The notes under the pieces are model-generated. The model saw only the letters and a program-made list of their open reading frames with translations. It did not search any database and was not told the DNA's origin. Shown piece after piece: positions 34,530 through 44,800 of a DNA stretch of 64,000 nucleotides; the first letter of the stretch is position 1; each line of letters opens with the position of its first letter. The stretch lies in contig CAIIXF020000011.1 in the NCBI GenBank assembly GCA_903813345.2, forward strand, positions 3,806,571-3,870,570, read 5' to 3'. The DNA is from Owenia fusiformis. Lineage: Eukaryota; Annelida; Polychaeta; Sabellida; Oweniidae. The position numbers were made by a program, and so were the translations under genes.

Positions 34530-35360
34530 TTTGTCCGAAAATGATGGCCATTTTGCAATTCAGCTGCCATATCTCGAACATGTCTTTTTGAGCAAAGCTC
34601 CTTCGTCTCCAGGTAGCGGCATATAAAATTTGAACCAAATCCTTTAACTAGTATTTTAGTTATCAACGATTACGCACGTTTTTAACGAAGAATGGCAGCC
34701 ATTTTAAAATTTAATCTTGAAAATCCTTCTGTAGAAGAGCTTGTTTGTCCTTGGGCATCAAGATATAAAATTTGAACATATCCGTCCACGAGTAGTTGAG
34801 TTATCAAATATTACGTTTTTCTGAAAAATGGCTGCCATTTTGAAATTTAGTGGTCATCTTGAAAATGTCTCCTTTAACGGAGTTCCTTCGTCCCTTGGCA
34901 TCAACATATAAAATTTGGACCAATATTTTTACCAAAGGTTACGTTATTTTACGAAAGAATGGCGGCCATTTTGAAGTTCAGCCGCAATCTTGAAATTTCT
35001 TTCTTAAATGGAGTTACTGTGTCCCGAGGCATCAGCATACAGTTGAAGCCAATTTCCGTTCACTATGAAAGATTACGCTTTTCACAAAAATGGTAGCCAT
35101 ATTGAAATTCAGTCGCCAACTTGAAAAGGTATTCTCGAACAGAGCGACTGTGTCCTTAGGCAGCATTATACAAATTTCGTTCACTTGTATTTGAGTTATC
35201 AGAGTTACTTTTTGACGAAAATGGCGGCCATTTTAAAATTCAAATGCCATCTTAAAAATCTCTCGTCGAGCAAAACTCATTTGTCCCAAGGCAGTAAATC
35301 CGTGAAATAGTATTTGAATTTAACCCCGTCAATGCGAGAGCAGCCATATTGAAAATTTCT
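34530..35360. repeat. 131-148 bp tandem array centred on ATGGCNGCCAT palindromes
   Basis: Seven degenerate units. The palindromic word AAAATGGCNGCCATTTT or a variant starts near 34544, 34692, 34828, 34959, 35090, 35221 and (half) 35341. Other shared words are TTGAGTTATCNAA and GGCATCANNATATAAAATTTG. There is no open frame across units. Confidence 0.75.
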
Positions 35361-35916
35361 TCTCGAGCAGAGGTACTACACCCAAAACATAATCAAATCC
35401 ATCATTCGGTTTTTGAGTTATCGCCTGGACACACGGAAGGACGAACGGACGGCTTTCTTATATCCCCTTCGAACATCGATAGCTTTACATCAATAGCCTT
35501 TTGTTTAGCAAGGAATGACACAATTCCACGTTTTCTCGAGTTGGTAGTAAATGTTTTCAAAACAGTGTGGAATTTACAATCATATTTAAGGACAAGTGGA
35601 ACGGCTATAATTTGCAGCTGTCTATTGAGCCCTGTGGTAATTGAGATATAACGTCGCATTATTGCAATTATGTTCCAAGCATTTTATGCACTTTTGATTT
35701 CAATTTTGATCCGGATCCGTTTCGGTAACAAAATGTAGGATCCTCGAAGGTACCATTTTCCCCTTTTCTTATTTTACGAGTTGTACGGTAGCTAGGCAGA
35801 ATTCCCACGAAATTTTTATCACAAACATGTGTCAGTATCATATGTTTAAGAAAATCTAAACGTTTGCGAACATGTAATTCCGAAGACAACAAAATCGTCG
35901 ATTAATACCTCACAAT
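35361..35916. other. Flank of the tandem array, nothing recognised
   Basis: A GGAAGGACGAACGGACGGC word follows the array at 35431-35452. No gene recognised. Confidence 0.3.
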
Positions 35917-35917
35917 T

Positions 35918-35982
35918 GTTACGTAAACGGAACGGGTTTAAAGTGCAGATTTTAACCATATTTGAAGTTCCGTTTACGTAAC
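35918..35982. repeat. 16-bp perfect inverted repeat
   Basis: GTTACGTAAACGGAAC (about 35918-35933) and GTTCCGTTTACGTAAC (about 35967-35982) flank a 33-bp loop: a perfect 16-bp stem, possibly a small MITE or a hairpin-ended element. Confidence 0.7.
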
Positions 35983-36056
35983 AAAGTTGAGGAAAAATAT
36001 GGACGATTCTGTCATCCTGCGATCGCGAACTACAGTATTTCGTGCGAAATCACTTG

Positions 36057-36179
36057 GATTTCCAGAAACATATGATGCTTATACATGTACATGTTTGTGC
36101 CAAACATGTTATGATGATTTCCAGAAACATATGATGCTCATACATGTACATGTTTGTGCCAAACATGTTATGATGATTT
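36057..36179. repeat. 61-bp tandem duplication
   Basis: GATTTCCAGAAACATATGATG through TGCCAAACATGTTATGAT occurs twice with one or two differences. Confidence 0.8.
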
Positions 36180-37852
36180 ATGCTGATCGAGAAATCAAAG
36201 AAAACTAAAAATCTCACCGAGCTTTCTAACCGGAACCGCAGTCATCTTGAAACGGATCATGCGTTAACGAGTGCAGTACCAGTGAAAATTGAATCGAAAC
36301 AATGAACATCATCAACTCTTTATTTGAGCGAACATAAAATAATCGATCACAGAAGCTTCGTTAAGTGAAAGTCGCAGTTTTACGTGTTCTAGAAGGTTAC
36401 TTTTCAATAACATCTCAAGATAAAATCGAATAACACCGCGTTGATGATGGAGTTTTACGTCCAGTGAATTACAAAGCAAATTAAGATGGATGAACCATTT
36501 CCGACAATTGTACTAGATTAATCGGTACGAATTATCAATAATTCTGTGTTTATAGAGATATAATTAATGTCAATTCCAAACGCTTGGTAGATTCTATTTT
36601 CGTTTTCCAATATTCAAATGGTAACGCTTCAAGCTAGCGGCGTACTTCGTGATACAACCAAGTTAATGCTAAAATCATCCGGATTATGATTTAACAAAAC
36701 AGCGATCGTAAGGATACGAGAGTGCTCACAATGGATAGGATACTGGATGGAATTTGTCTCGTTCAACATCCTTAGAGTGAAGAGATAATTTTTATACAAT
36801 AAATTGATGACATCAGGATTGGGACAAATAAAATCGTCGCGTGGTCGTCATTTCGCACTAGCGTACGTTATCGTAACAATTGTAATTCAATGTTTGATAC
36901 GCTAAAAAGGGTATCTTGTTTCATACTAGTACCTAAAGGCCTCCTCATATATAAACGAAACGTCCGACGTCAACTTGCGAAAAGGACTTGAGTAAAATTC
37001 GTTCCCATTAGATTTTACGTTGGGGTGTTCGTATGTCGTAGTACCCTTTCGGAAAGCTTCGGACGGCTTCGGAAGTATGCGCTTCGTTGCGCTTCGGTTC
37101 GCGTGTTAACGTTCTCAATCGCCAGAAATGACAATTTACCCAATTCTCAAGGATGCGTTTACTGGATTCATTCATATGTGAGGATGCCTTTAAAACAGGT
37201 GGGAAGTAATTTTACGCAGGTGACCATATCCAAAGTAAAGATCATAGTGAAGAAATGGGGGGGGGTTCTTTTAAGTGAGGATTATGCGTTTGTAATGAGG
37301 GTCAAAAATATGTTATAGAGGAACTACTTCACGATTTGTCAATTTGTGATTTTGCGACCTTTTTTGTCAAAAGTACGGTTTGCTTGAAAATTCTTCCATT
37401 AATAAAATGTATTTATCTTAAATGACCTGCGTACAAAATAGTAATTATTAGACACCGTTTCAGGTACGATATACAAAAAACCTGTTTAACAAGACTAAAA
37501 GATCTGATACTGTTAGAATCCGGATCTGATTACTTTATCATCGATCCCTTGGATCCACTTTCAAGAACTGCAAGGGAATCAAGGGAATAGGCTACAATGA
37601 CTGAAAATATAAACCCAGTGTTCTCAGTTCTTGATGAAAAGGAATTGCAAGTCTTTCCTCTTTGGAAGTAAGTAGAATTCAATAAGCTAGTATTCATTTT
37701 TTCTATCCCTGTATTCGACTGCTCCAATATAACTATCGAGGTATGTTGACTGCCGTTCCTTTGTTATACAGTCTTGAGTGTAGTCCGACATGGATTCATA
37801 TTTCATAATTGAATCACCGTTGAATTTATATATTGCTATTTTCATCTTATAG
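36180..37852. other. 5' flank of the coiled-coil gene
   Basis: No upstream coding exon can be supported. A run of eight G at about 37259-37266 is the only notable composition feature. Confidence 0.3.
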
Positions 37853-39134
37853 GCTAATGTTTCATCAACGGCTTTCTCAGACAGAGAAGGAGATTCATTC
37901 ATTCGAAATGAAGATCGATTCCTGCTTCCGTAAATTTTACCAGACGACTACGAGTACCATCGCTCACATGCTACACGTATTGGATTCACTTCTCCATGTG
38001 ACTTCTCCCGAACACTCGCAGACGACACAAAATGAGCCAACGCAGACGACACTGTCTGAACGCATGCGTACAACTCCCAATCAACACATCAACACTTATC
38101 AGCGAGACGATAAACTAAGTAAAATAAATTCAGTGCGCCAATTACAACTTGCAATTGACAAATTAGAGAATCATTCCCAAGAAAACGAGTCTGAGAACTT
38201 AGATTCAAGTACAGTTCTTGTGTATTTCAAATGGTATCTGGATAATTTAGAATACATAAAAAGACTACTTAAGATATTCATCGACAATATTTTCAATCCG
38301 CTTTTGACAGATAAGCACAAATTGGAAAATGGCCTCGTTCTGGATCTGGGGATTTGTCATTCTCTTGCCAAATACGAAGCGTCGGAATTGACGTTAGTCA
38401 TTGAAGAACTTAAGACCAATACCAATCACCTTTTACCGTCTAGAGTGTACAGGATGAAAGGAACGTGTCATTGTGAAAACACTGAACAAGCTGAAGAATC
38501 CATGAACGTTAAACTAGACTCTTTCTTCATAGAATCTTTAACAAAGCTCCAAACAGCATGTACATTAGCCCGTGGAATTCTTCACAAGAAACGCAGTAGC
38601 ACCGACGCAGATTTACGTACACTGTTTAAAGAGAGTGCAAGGAAGAAGGCTTTGGCGAACGAAATAAAGGACCTCTCAAAGAGCGTCGCTGAAAACGAGA
38701 AGGATATAGAATGTCTGACACAAGACCTACAGATGTTGTGGGTACGAGAAAAAAGGACCGATGAGCTAGAATCGAACATACTAGAGACACACAGGACAAT
38801 AGCTTCCTTGACTAAGACCATTCAAACGAGAAACCTCGAGGAAAAAAGCTTGATGATGGATTTACATTTGTTAGAATCTGAATCAGCTGAATATAAGACA
38901 ACGCTTGCCGAACTGCATGCCATACGGTTGGAGCAACTTACAGTGAAAACACAAATTCGGACACTAGAATATAAACATAATTTATACCAAGAAGATCTTG
39001 CCATTGAATATTCCCTTAAACCAGACATTGTTAGATTTTCTGATAATGTACAGGACAAAATTGAAACTTTAGAAAATAAGACCCAAGAAGCTTCACAGAA
39101 AATGTTTGAACTTGAAACGATGTTAGGATTTTGA
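37853..39134 (+). CDS. Coiled-coil protein, single long exon, unrecognised
   Basis: An intact frame of 427-433 residues. An acceptor (CATCTTATAG/GCTAATG) lies at 37852/37853, so the sequence is either a final exon read from upstream or begins at ATG 37857. The first 60 residues are helical, followed by a Thr/Gln/Glu-rich low-complexity stretch (about residues 55-90). A folded-looking helical middle segment follows (LDNLEYIKRLLKIF, LVLDLGICHSLAKYEAS). From about residue 240 to the end there is long coiled coil with heptads rich in Leu, Glu and Lys. A CHC pair (GTCHCEN) sits near residue 213. No signal peptide or membrane segment, so probably cytoplasmic, cytoskeletal or centrosomal. I recognise no family. 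An AATAAA lies near 39514. Confidence 0.8.
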
Positions 39135-39685
39135 TCAAAATGTTTCTTACGGCGATTAGTTATCAATCTTCGCTATGATCAATGTATGATGTCTAAGACT
39201 TGTACAATGACAATTAGCGGGAAAGAAAAGTATACCTCCCGGATCCGGAGAACCTAGCATTCATATGTTCTAAAAAGGTAATATGTAAAAAGAGTCCCTT
39301 GGGGCAAAGTCTATATTTGCCCTTATATTGAAAATTGTTCCGTTGTTTCTGCTTGAATTCATTTTTTTTCTTAATTTCATGTGAAGTATAATAGGCTAGA
39401 GGAATTTAACTTTGCCTATAAGTGGCACTTATTCGTGGTAAAATACTTCGATATCTCTAATTTTAAGACATATGATGCCGCCGTTGATTATCATTACTAA
39501 CTAACTAACTGTAAATAAAAAATTAAAATGATACTTGACTTTGTGCAAACACTTCGGATGGTCCAAATATAAATGGTGTTGCGTCGGAAAATGTGGAAGA
39601 GATTGTAAAATGTTTTCATTAAGCCCCCCCCCCCGCCGGGCCAAAAAAAGCTCTCTACATCATGCAGTTTTTCACCATTCACATT
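39135..39685. other. 3' flank of the coiled-coil gene
   Basis: Contains AATAAA near 39514, a possible polyadenylation signal for the upstream gene, and a run of 13 C at about 39625-39637. No other gene. Confidence 0.35.
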
Positions 39686-40135
39686 CGAATAGCCTGACAG
39701 CGGTAAAGTCAGATACCGTTGTCACAAATGGCGACCTAACCGTCGCTTAACTCTGATCACTTGGTTCTCATTTCATGGGATTTTATCGTCGGTAATTCTG
39801 CGCATGTATTAAGCTCTTGTGATGATGTATCATATGAAATTTGACAACGGAATCTGAATTTGAAATGATTTACAAAGACAACGGCACATGGTAATACAGT
39901 GTCCGTTGTCTCGTATCTCATTTTTGATCGGTTAAATTAAAGAGTTTTTTTTGATGGTCGAACATTATTAACTGTACAATGAGTATAAAGATACTTTGTT
40001 TGAGTGTTATTCCAAAGGAATTTAGTCCAGGTGCTCTTTTAAACATACAATTCATGAAAATCTTATTGAAGCGAAGGTTATTCCCGCCATTTGTGACAAG
40101 GTATCTGACTTAACCGTTGTCAGGCTATTCCAGTG
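39686..40135. mobile_element. MITE with about 45-bp terminal inverted repeats
   Basis: GAATAGCCTGACAGCGGTAA, GTCAGATACC and TTGTCACAAATGGCG at 39687-39735 are repeated inverted at about 40088-40135 (CGCCATTTGTGACAAGGTAT, CTGACTTAACCGTTGTCAGG, CTATTC). The interior has no frame. Confidence 0.7.
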
Positions 40136-40339
40136 TTATTCTGAGCACTTTTCGAGTGATTTTGGCCATTTTTGGAACCTCTGGAATTTTTCGAAACGTG
40201 AATCCCCCTTGACAAATCCTGGCTTCGGACCTGTGTTCAAATGTATAACTTATTATATAATATGCACGAATATTATAAACATAAGTTCACCTAACTAAAA
40301 CAGTACATGTAGTTCCATGACTATTTAGTATACTTACTG

Positions 40340-40425
40340 TTATTACTGTTTACACTACTATAATACTGTTAACACTAATATAATACTGTTTACAGTAATA
40401 TAATACTGTTTACAGCTATAGCAGG
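40340..40425. repeat. Tandem repeat TAATACTGTTTACA
   Basis: About five copies of a 17-20 bp unit (ACTGTTTACANTAATATAAT). Otherwise 40136-41737 shows no gene. Confidence 0.7.
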
Positions 40426-41737
40426 ACATACAGACATAGGCGAGGCATCCACTTCGTCAAAGTTGAACTGAAGATTTTTTGTATGGAAGTTCTTTCAAAT
40501 AAACATGCGTGAATATAGTTTTATATTAATATTAATTTATTCATTCCGGTTTGTGGTACTGTGGATATTGCTATTGAATAAAGCACTACATTAAAAACTA
40601 AATTAAAAAATTCACAATCGCATGCTAGTGTAATAATCATACTCGAGATTATTCAACAGCAGTGCGTAAATCGAGGGTCTACTAATAATCGGTATGAAAT
40701 TACCAAACATAATTTCCAATCAAATATGTCAATTTACATGACACCTGTCACATGAAGTCCATCATTTATCAACCATAATTTTATATTACAAAAATGTTGT
40801 CTTATTGTTTACCTTTTCAGCTATGATAGACCATTTCAATACTTGACATTTGATACTTTTTTGTACCGGTGACAAAAAGGTAACATTGTTCTTAGGAGAA
40901 ATATGACTAGATATATTTGTACATTTTATAACACAAAATTTTTTTTTAATAATATATATATAATTTACATATAAAATGCATAGTTGATGGGCAAATGCAT
41001 AGAGATTCATATTTAAAGAGACCTGTCTCTATTTTCTTACATTATTAAATTATGACTAGATAAATATGCACATTTAAAACTAAAATTAGTTTTGAATAGT
41101 ATTAGTGTTTATATTGCATATATACAAGGCATTAACATGACAAAATGTCACCACCTTGTAAGTATAGAGATTTATCTATTAAAGAGGTATTTCCATACAG
41201 GTAGCAAGGGGTATTATTTATATGACCTTTATTGCTTCACATATGTAAGGTTTAAGCAAAGACTAGGTGTCCCTTTAAATTGTTAAATGCCATCATAGGA
41301 TATGAATAGCATCGTATAGGATATTATTTGATCCTATGTTTCAGATTTACCAAGTAATTATTTAACAAAGGCAATGATTCTATTCTTAATTTTAAGAATG
41401 GATCATATTCATAGCCATAAACACACAGCAGTCGGTGGCAAAAATAATACTAAATTGCCATTCAAATCATTCTCTAACATGTGGAATAACAGTATTCTTA
41501 AATTTAGGAATAAGTCGTATTCCTTAACACATTTCCAGAGACATATTCATACATGGCTTCACACTGGAATTACTTTAAAGATCACTTTCATATCATTCCA
41601 CGAAAACGTTAAACAAATGATTAATATTATTATGGATTATGGATTACTGTACAATCTTCTGAATTTTCATTTCCATTTAGGATAGGATATTTGTAATATC
41701 CATCCCCATCTAACACATCCATCATATTGGATAAACA
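40426..41737. other. Intergenic, nothing recognised
   Basis: AT-rich. Open frames around 41092-41286 and 41374-41685 have no recognisable domain and biased AT composition. Confidence 0.3.
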
Positions 41738-41739
41738 TA

Positions 41740-41878
41740 CAGTAAAACCTGTCTAAGTGGAACATCTTTGTTTCGTTGGTCAGTTGGTCTTGGGATTCTG
41801 AAGTGTTTCACTAACAGGGGTGTTCCACTTCTAGACTTGTTCCACTTCTAGAGGTATTCCACTTAACAGGTTTCACTG
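41740..41878. mobile_element. Tc1/mariner-type MITE, 139 bp
   Basis: Begins CAGTAAAACCTGTCTAAGTG and ends CCACTTAACAGGTTTCACTG, with TA on both sides (41738-41739 and 41879-41880). The CAGT terminus and TA duplication are Tc1/mariner features. It lies directly 3' of the ASB-like stop codon, so it probably forms part of that gene's 3' UTR; its GTTCCACTT words repeat internally. Confidence 0.85.
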
Positions 41879-41896
41879 TATTAAATTTTTTATAGA

Positions 41897-44800
41897 TCAA
41901 TCTCCTTTCTGGAAATGGAAGTCGTCCAACTCTTTGAGAGTAAGATAGTCCAGTACAGTCTGAGGAAGGGGCAGATGGTGGTGTTTAGCCATCAGATATC
42001 TGCACATCAATCGACGAAAAAACAACCGGCAAAGCTGACGAAGAGTATGCGGTCCTGTTAACATTTCATAAACAAAGTGTTCGATGTGATCATCCTTTTT
42101 GAATTCTTCAGGCATATCATTGTTAAGGAGCCAGAATTTCAAATCGGCAACTTCATAACCTGCGATGAGTAACATCAACACAATATCGAACAATCTGTTT
42201 TCTAATGCGTATCCAATAAGATTATCCATCCGCAATCCATTTATATTACCCAGCATGCAATTTGCCTTAAGGAGACATCTAACAGCTTCCGGTCTACGTC
42301 CTACGATTGCATACCAGAGTGGGACATTTCCATGGTTATCTGGCTGATTAAGATCACCGTCGCCATCTATTAAATGTTGTAAGCATTTCTTATGTCCTTT
42401 CTGCGCAAGATAATGCATGGCGGTCTTGCCTTGCGTGTTTGCAACATTAACATCAACTCCAGCCTCGCAAAGTGCCCTAATCACACCGCAGAATCCTTCG
42501 GTAGCTGCATAGATTATAGAAGTATTTCCTGAAACAGAATGATCAATTAGTTTCAATCTGAAATATTTCTAAAATCATTATACAAAATAAAAGATTATTC
42601 CAATTTAGTTCTAAAAATTCTATAAACACGGGTTTTCATCTATCTTCCAACTTTTCAAGCCCTAAAACTGAAAGTTTTGAAAACAAAGATATATACTGGC
42701 AAACGTAATTTTTCACTGGCGAGTGTAAAAACACAAGTTACTTGGCAATTGGCGAGTAATAGAAAATTCCTAAGACCCACACTGAAACTTAATGAATTTC
42801 TCGCCTCCCAGATAAATTTTATTTTTGTCATAAAACCAAGAAATCAACAACGTTAACATAAGAGTCAAAATCTGGCAGTTGGGCTTTAAGGTTTTTTAAA
42901 ATAAATATTCAAAATGGAATACTATATTAATGTACTCCACTAACACAGATTGTAATGTATATTTAATCTCAATATAAATAAGAACTTAAGAATGAAAAAA
43001 AACTATAATTTTTCAAAAAGGTGTGCACATGTTAATTATTTTAATATTTAACCATCCACAATCCAATAAAATTCAAAATTTTACTGTCACGAAAGATAAT
43101 AAAAAACAGACTTACCATGTTCATCTAAGAGGTCAGTTCTGGCACCAGCATTTAGTAGAAGATCAACACCAAATGCTTTCTTGCAAGCATAATGCAGGGC
43201 AGTTTTTAAACATTTATCCTGAAACATTTAATAAAAAATCTGAAAAATCTGAAAAAGAGGTAAAAATAGGCTTACTTGATATCAAATTGCAAAAAAATTT
43301 AAAATTTGCCTATGTGGTATCGAATTACAGAAAATGATAACATTTTAGGACCAATCAAATTTGATGTTATAGGCACAAATTGACTAGATGTTCTATCTAC
43401 TTCTAGAAAGGACGATTCTCGGTTTGGAGAACGAAGTTCATCAATCTAAATGAGCATTATCCCTGCTTCGGACTAATTTAATTTTTTTTACATAATATAG
43501 ATTTGAATGTCTTCTTTTGAATAGTGATAATTTAATTTGGGTAATATTTCTAGATTTTTCGCAAAAAAATATTAGCGCAGTACACTGATGAACTTCTTTC
43601 CCCAAATCGAGATCGAGTATTTTATTAAATCGGTCTAATTGAGCGTTATCCCTGCTTCAGACCAATTTGTTATTTTTACATCTTGTAGATTTAAATGTCC
43701 TCTTTTGAATATTCATAGTTTAATTTGGGTAATATTTCTATATTTTTCATGAAAAAAATATTAGCCCAGGAGACTGTTCTCCAAACCGAGAATCGTCCTT
43801 TATCTACCAAATGTAAAGAAAACTATCAAGCAATAATTTCAACTCTGCCTTCCCTGCTGGCATTAAAAACTCAGTTTGCCATTTATATTTGGGAATCAAA
43901 TCTTAGTGAAAATTAATGTAACTGGAAAATCCACAATTCTGTAAAGGAGGAGGGAAGTTAGCGCAACAGATTTTGGACAGTCATATGTTTGATTTTGGCC
44001 ATTTCCTGGGGATTTAAACAGGTGCATATGTTAGGCAAATGCATTACCTCCAGGAAAATCACTTCTTGAGATGATAAAATAATTTCAACTTTGAGACAGA
44101 GTATATGCAAACAACCCACCCACATGTTTTTTCTGAAATGTTTTCAAAATTACAGCGTCCTTTATCAAACATGTAGCAGTTACCTTTCTCCAGCACCCCA
44201 TAAACTCTCGAGGCATTTCTTAAAATGACCGTAGACCAATTTTATAAAAATGAATTTACTGGTGTTCAGTGAGGGGTTCACAACTGTGCATTTAATGATA
44301 CTGTACCTGTTCATTTTAATCATAACTGTGCATTTAATCATAACAGTCCATTTAATAATACCTATGCATTTAATCATACCTGTGCATTTAAATCACACCC
44401 TGCTTCAATGAGGTACTGTGCAATAGGTCGTGCCCGATTTATATTTTTTGTGGCAAGAACCAGAGCAGTGCTTCCTGATTGATCTACTGCATCTATGTTA
44501 GCACCTGAAATACAAATATTAGCATTTTCAAAATATCTGGACCTTCAATACAAAAAATGAACACCAAAAACACAAAATAATAGCACCTTCAAATTGGAGT
44601 TCCAGTATATTAACAAAGGCATTAACATGTAAAATGTCACCACCAGCCATTTGTTACAGATTCTGAACGCCAGATACATGGTATCAGCATTTCTAACACA
44701 GAATAACATATTTTCAATTAATTATGCAATATCGGTATTTGAATTACCACTAAAACAGTCAAATAAATAAATCAACAGATAGACGAACCAACAGATGGCT

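Noticed and set aside
35402-35659. 85-aa minus-strand ORF and opposing 100-aa plus-strand ORF
   Set aside because: They overlap each other in the flank of the tandem array and show no recognisable domain.
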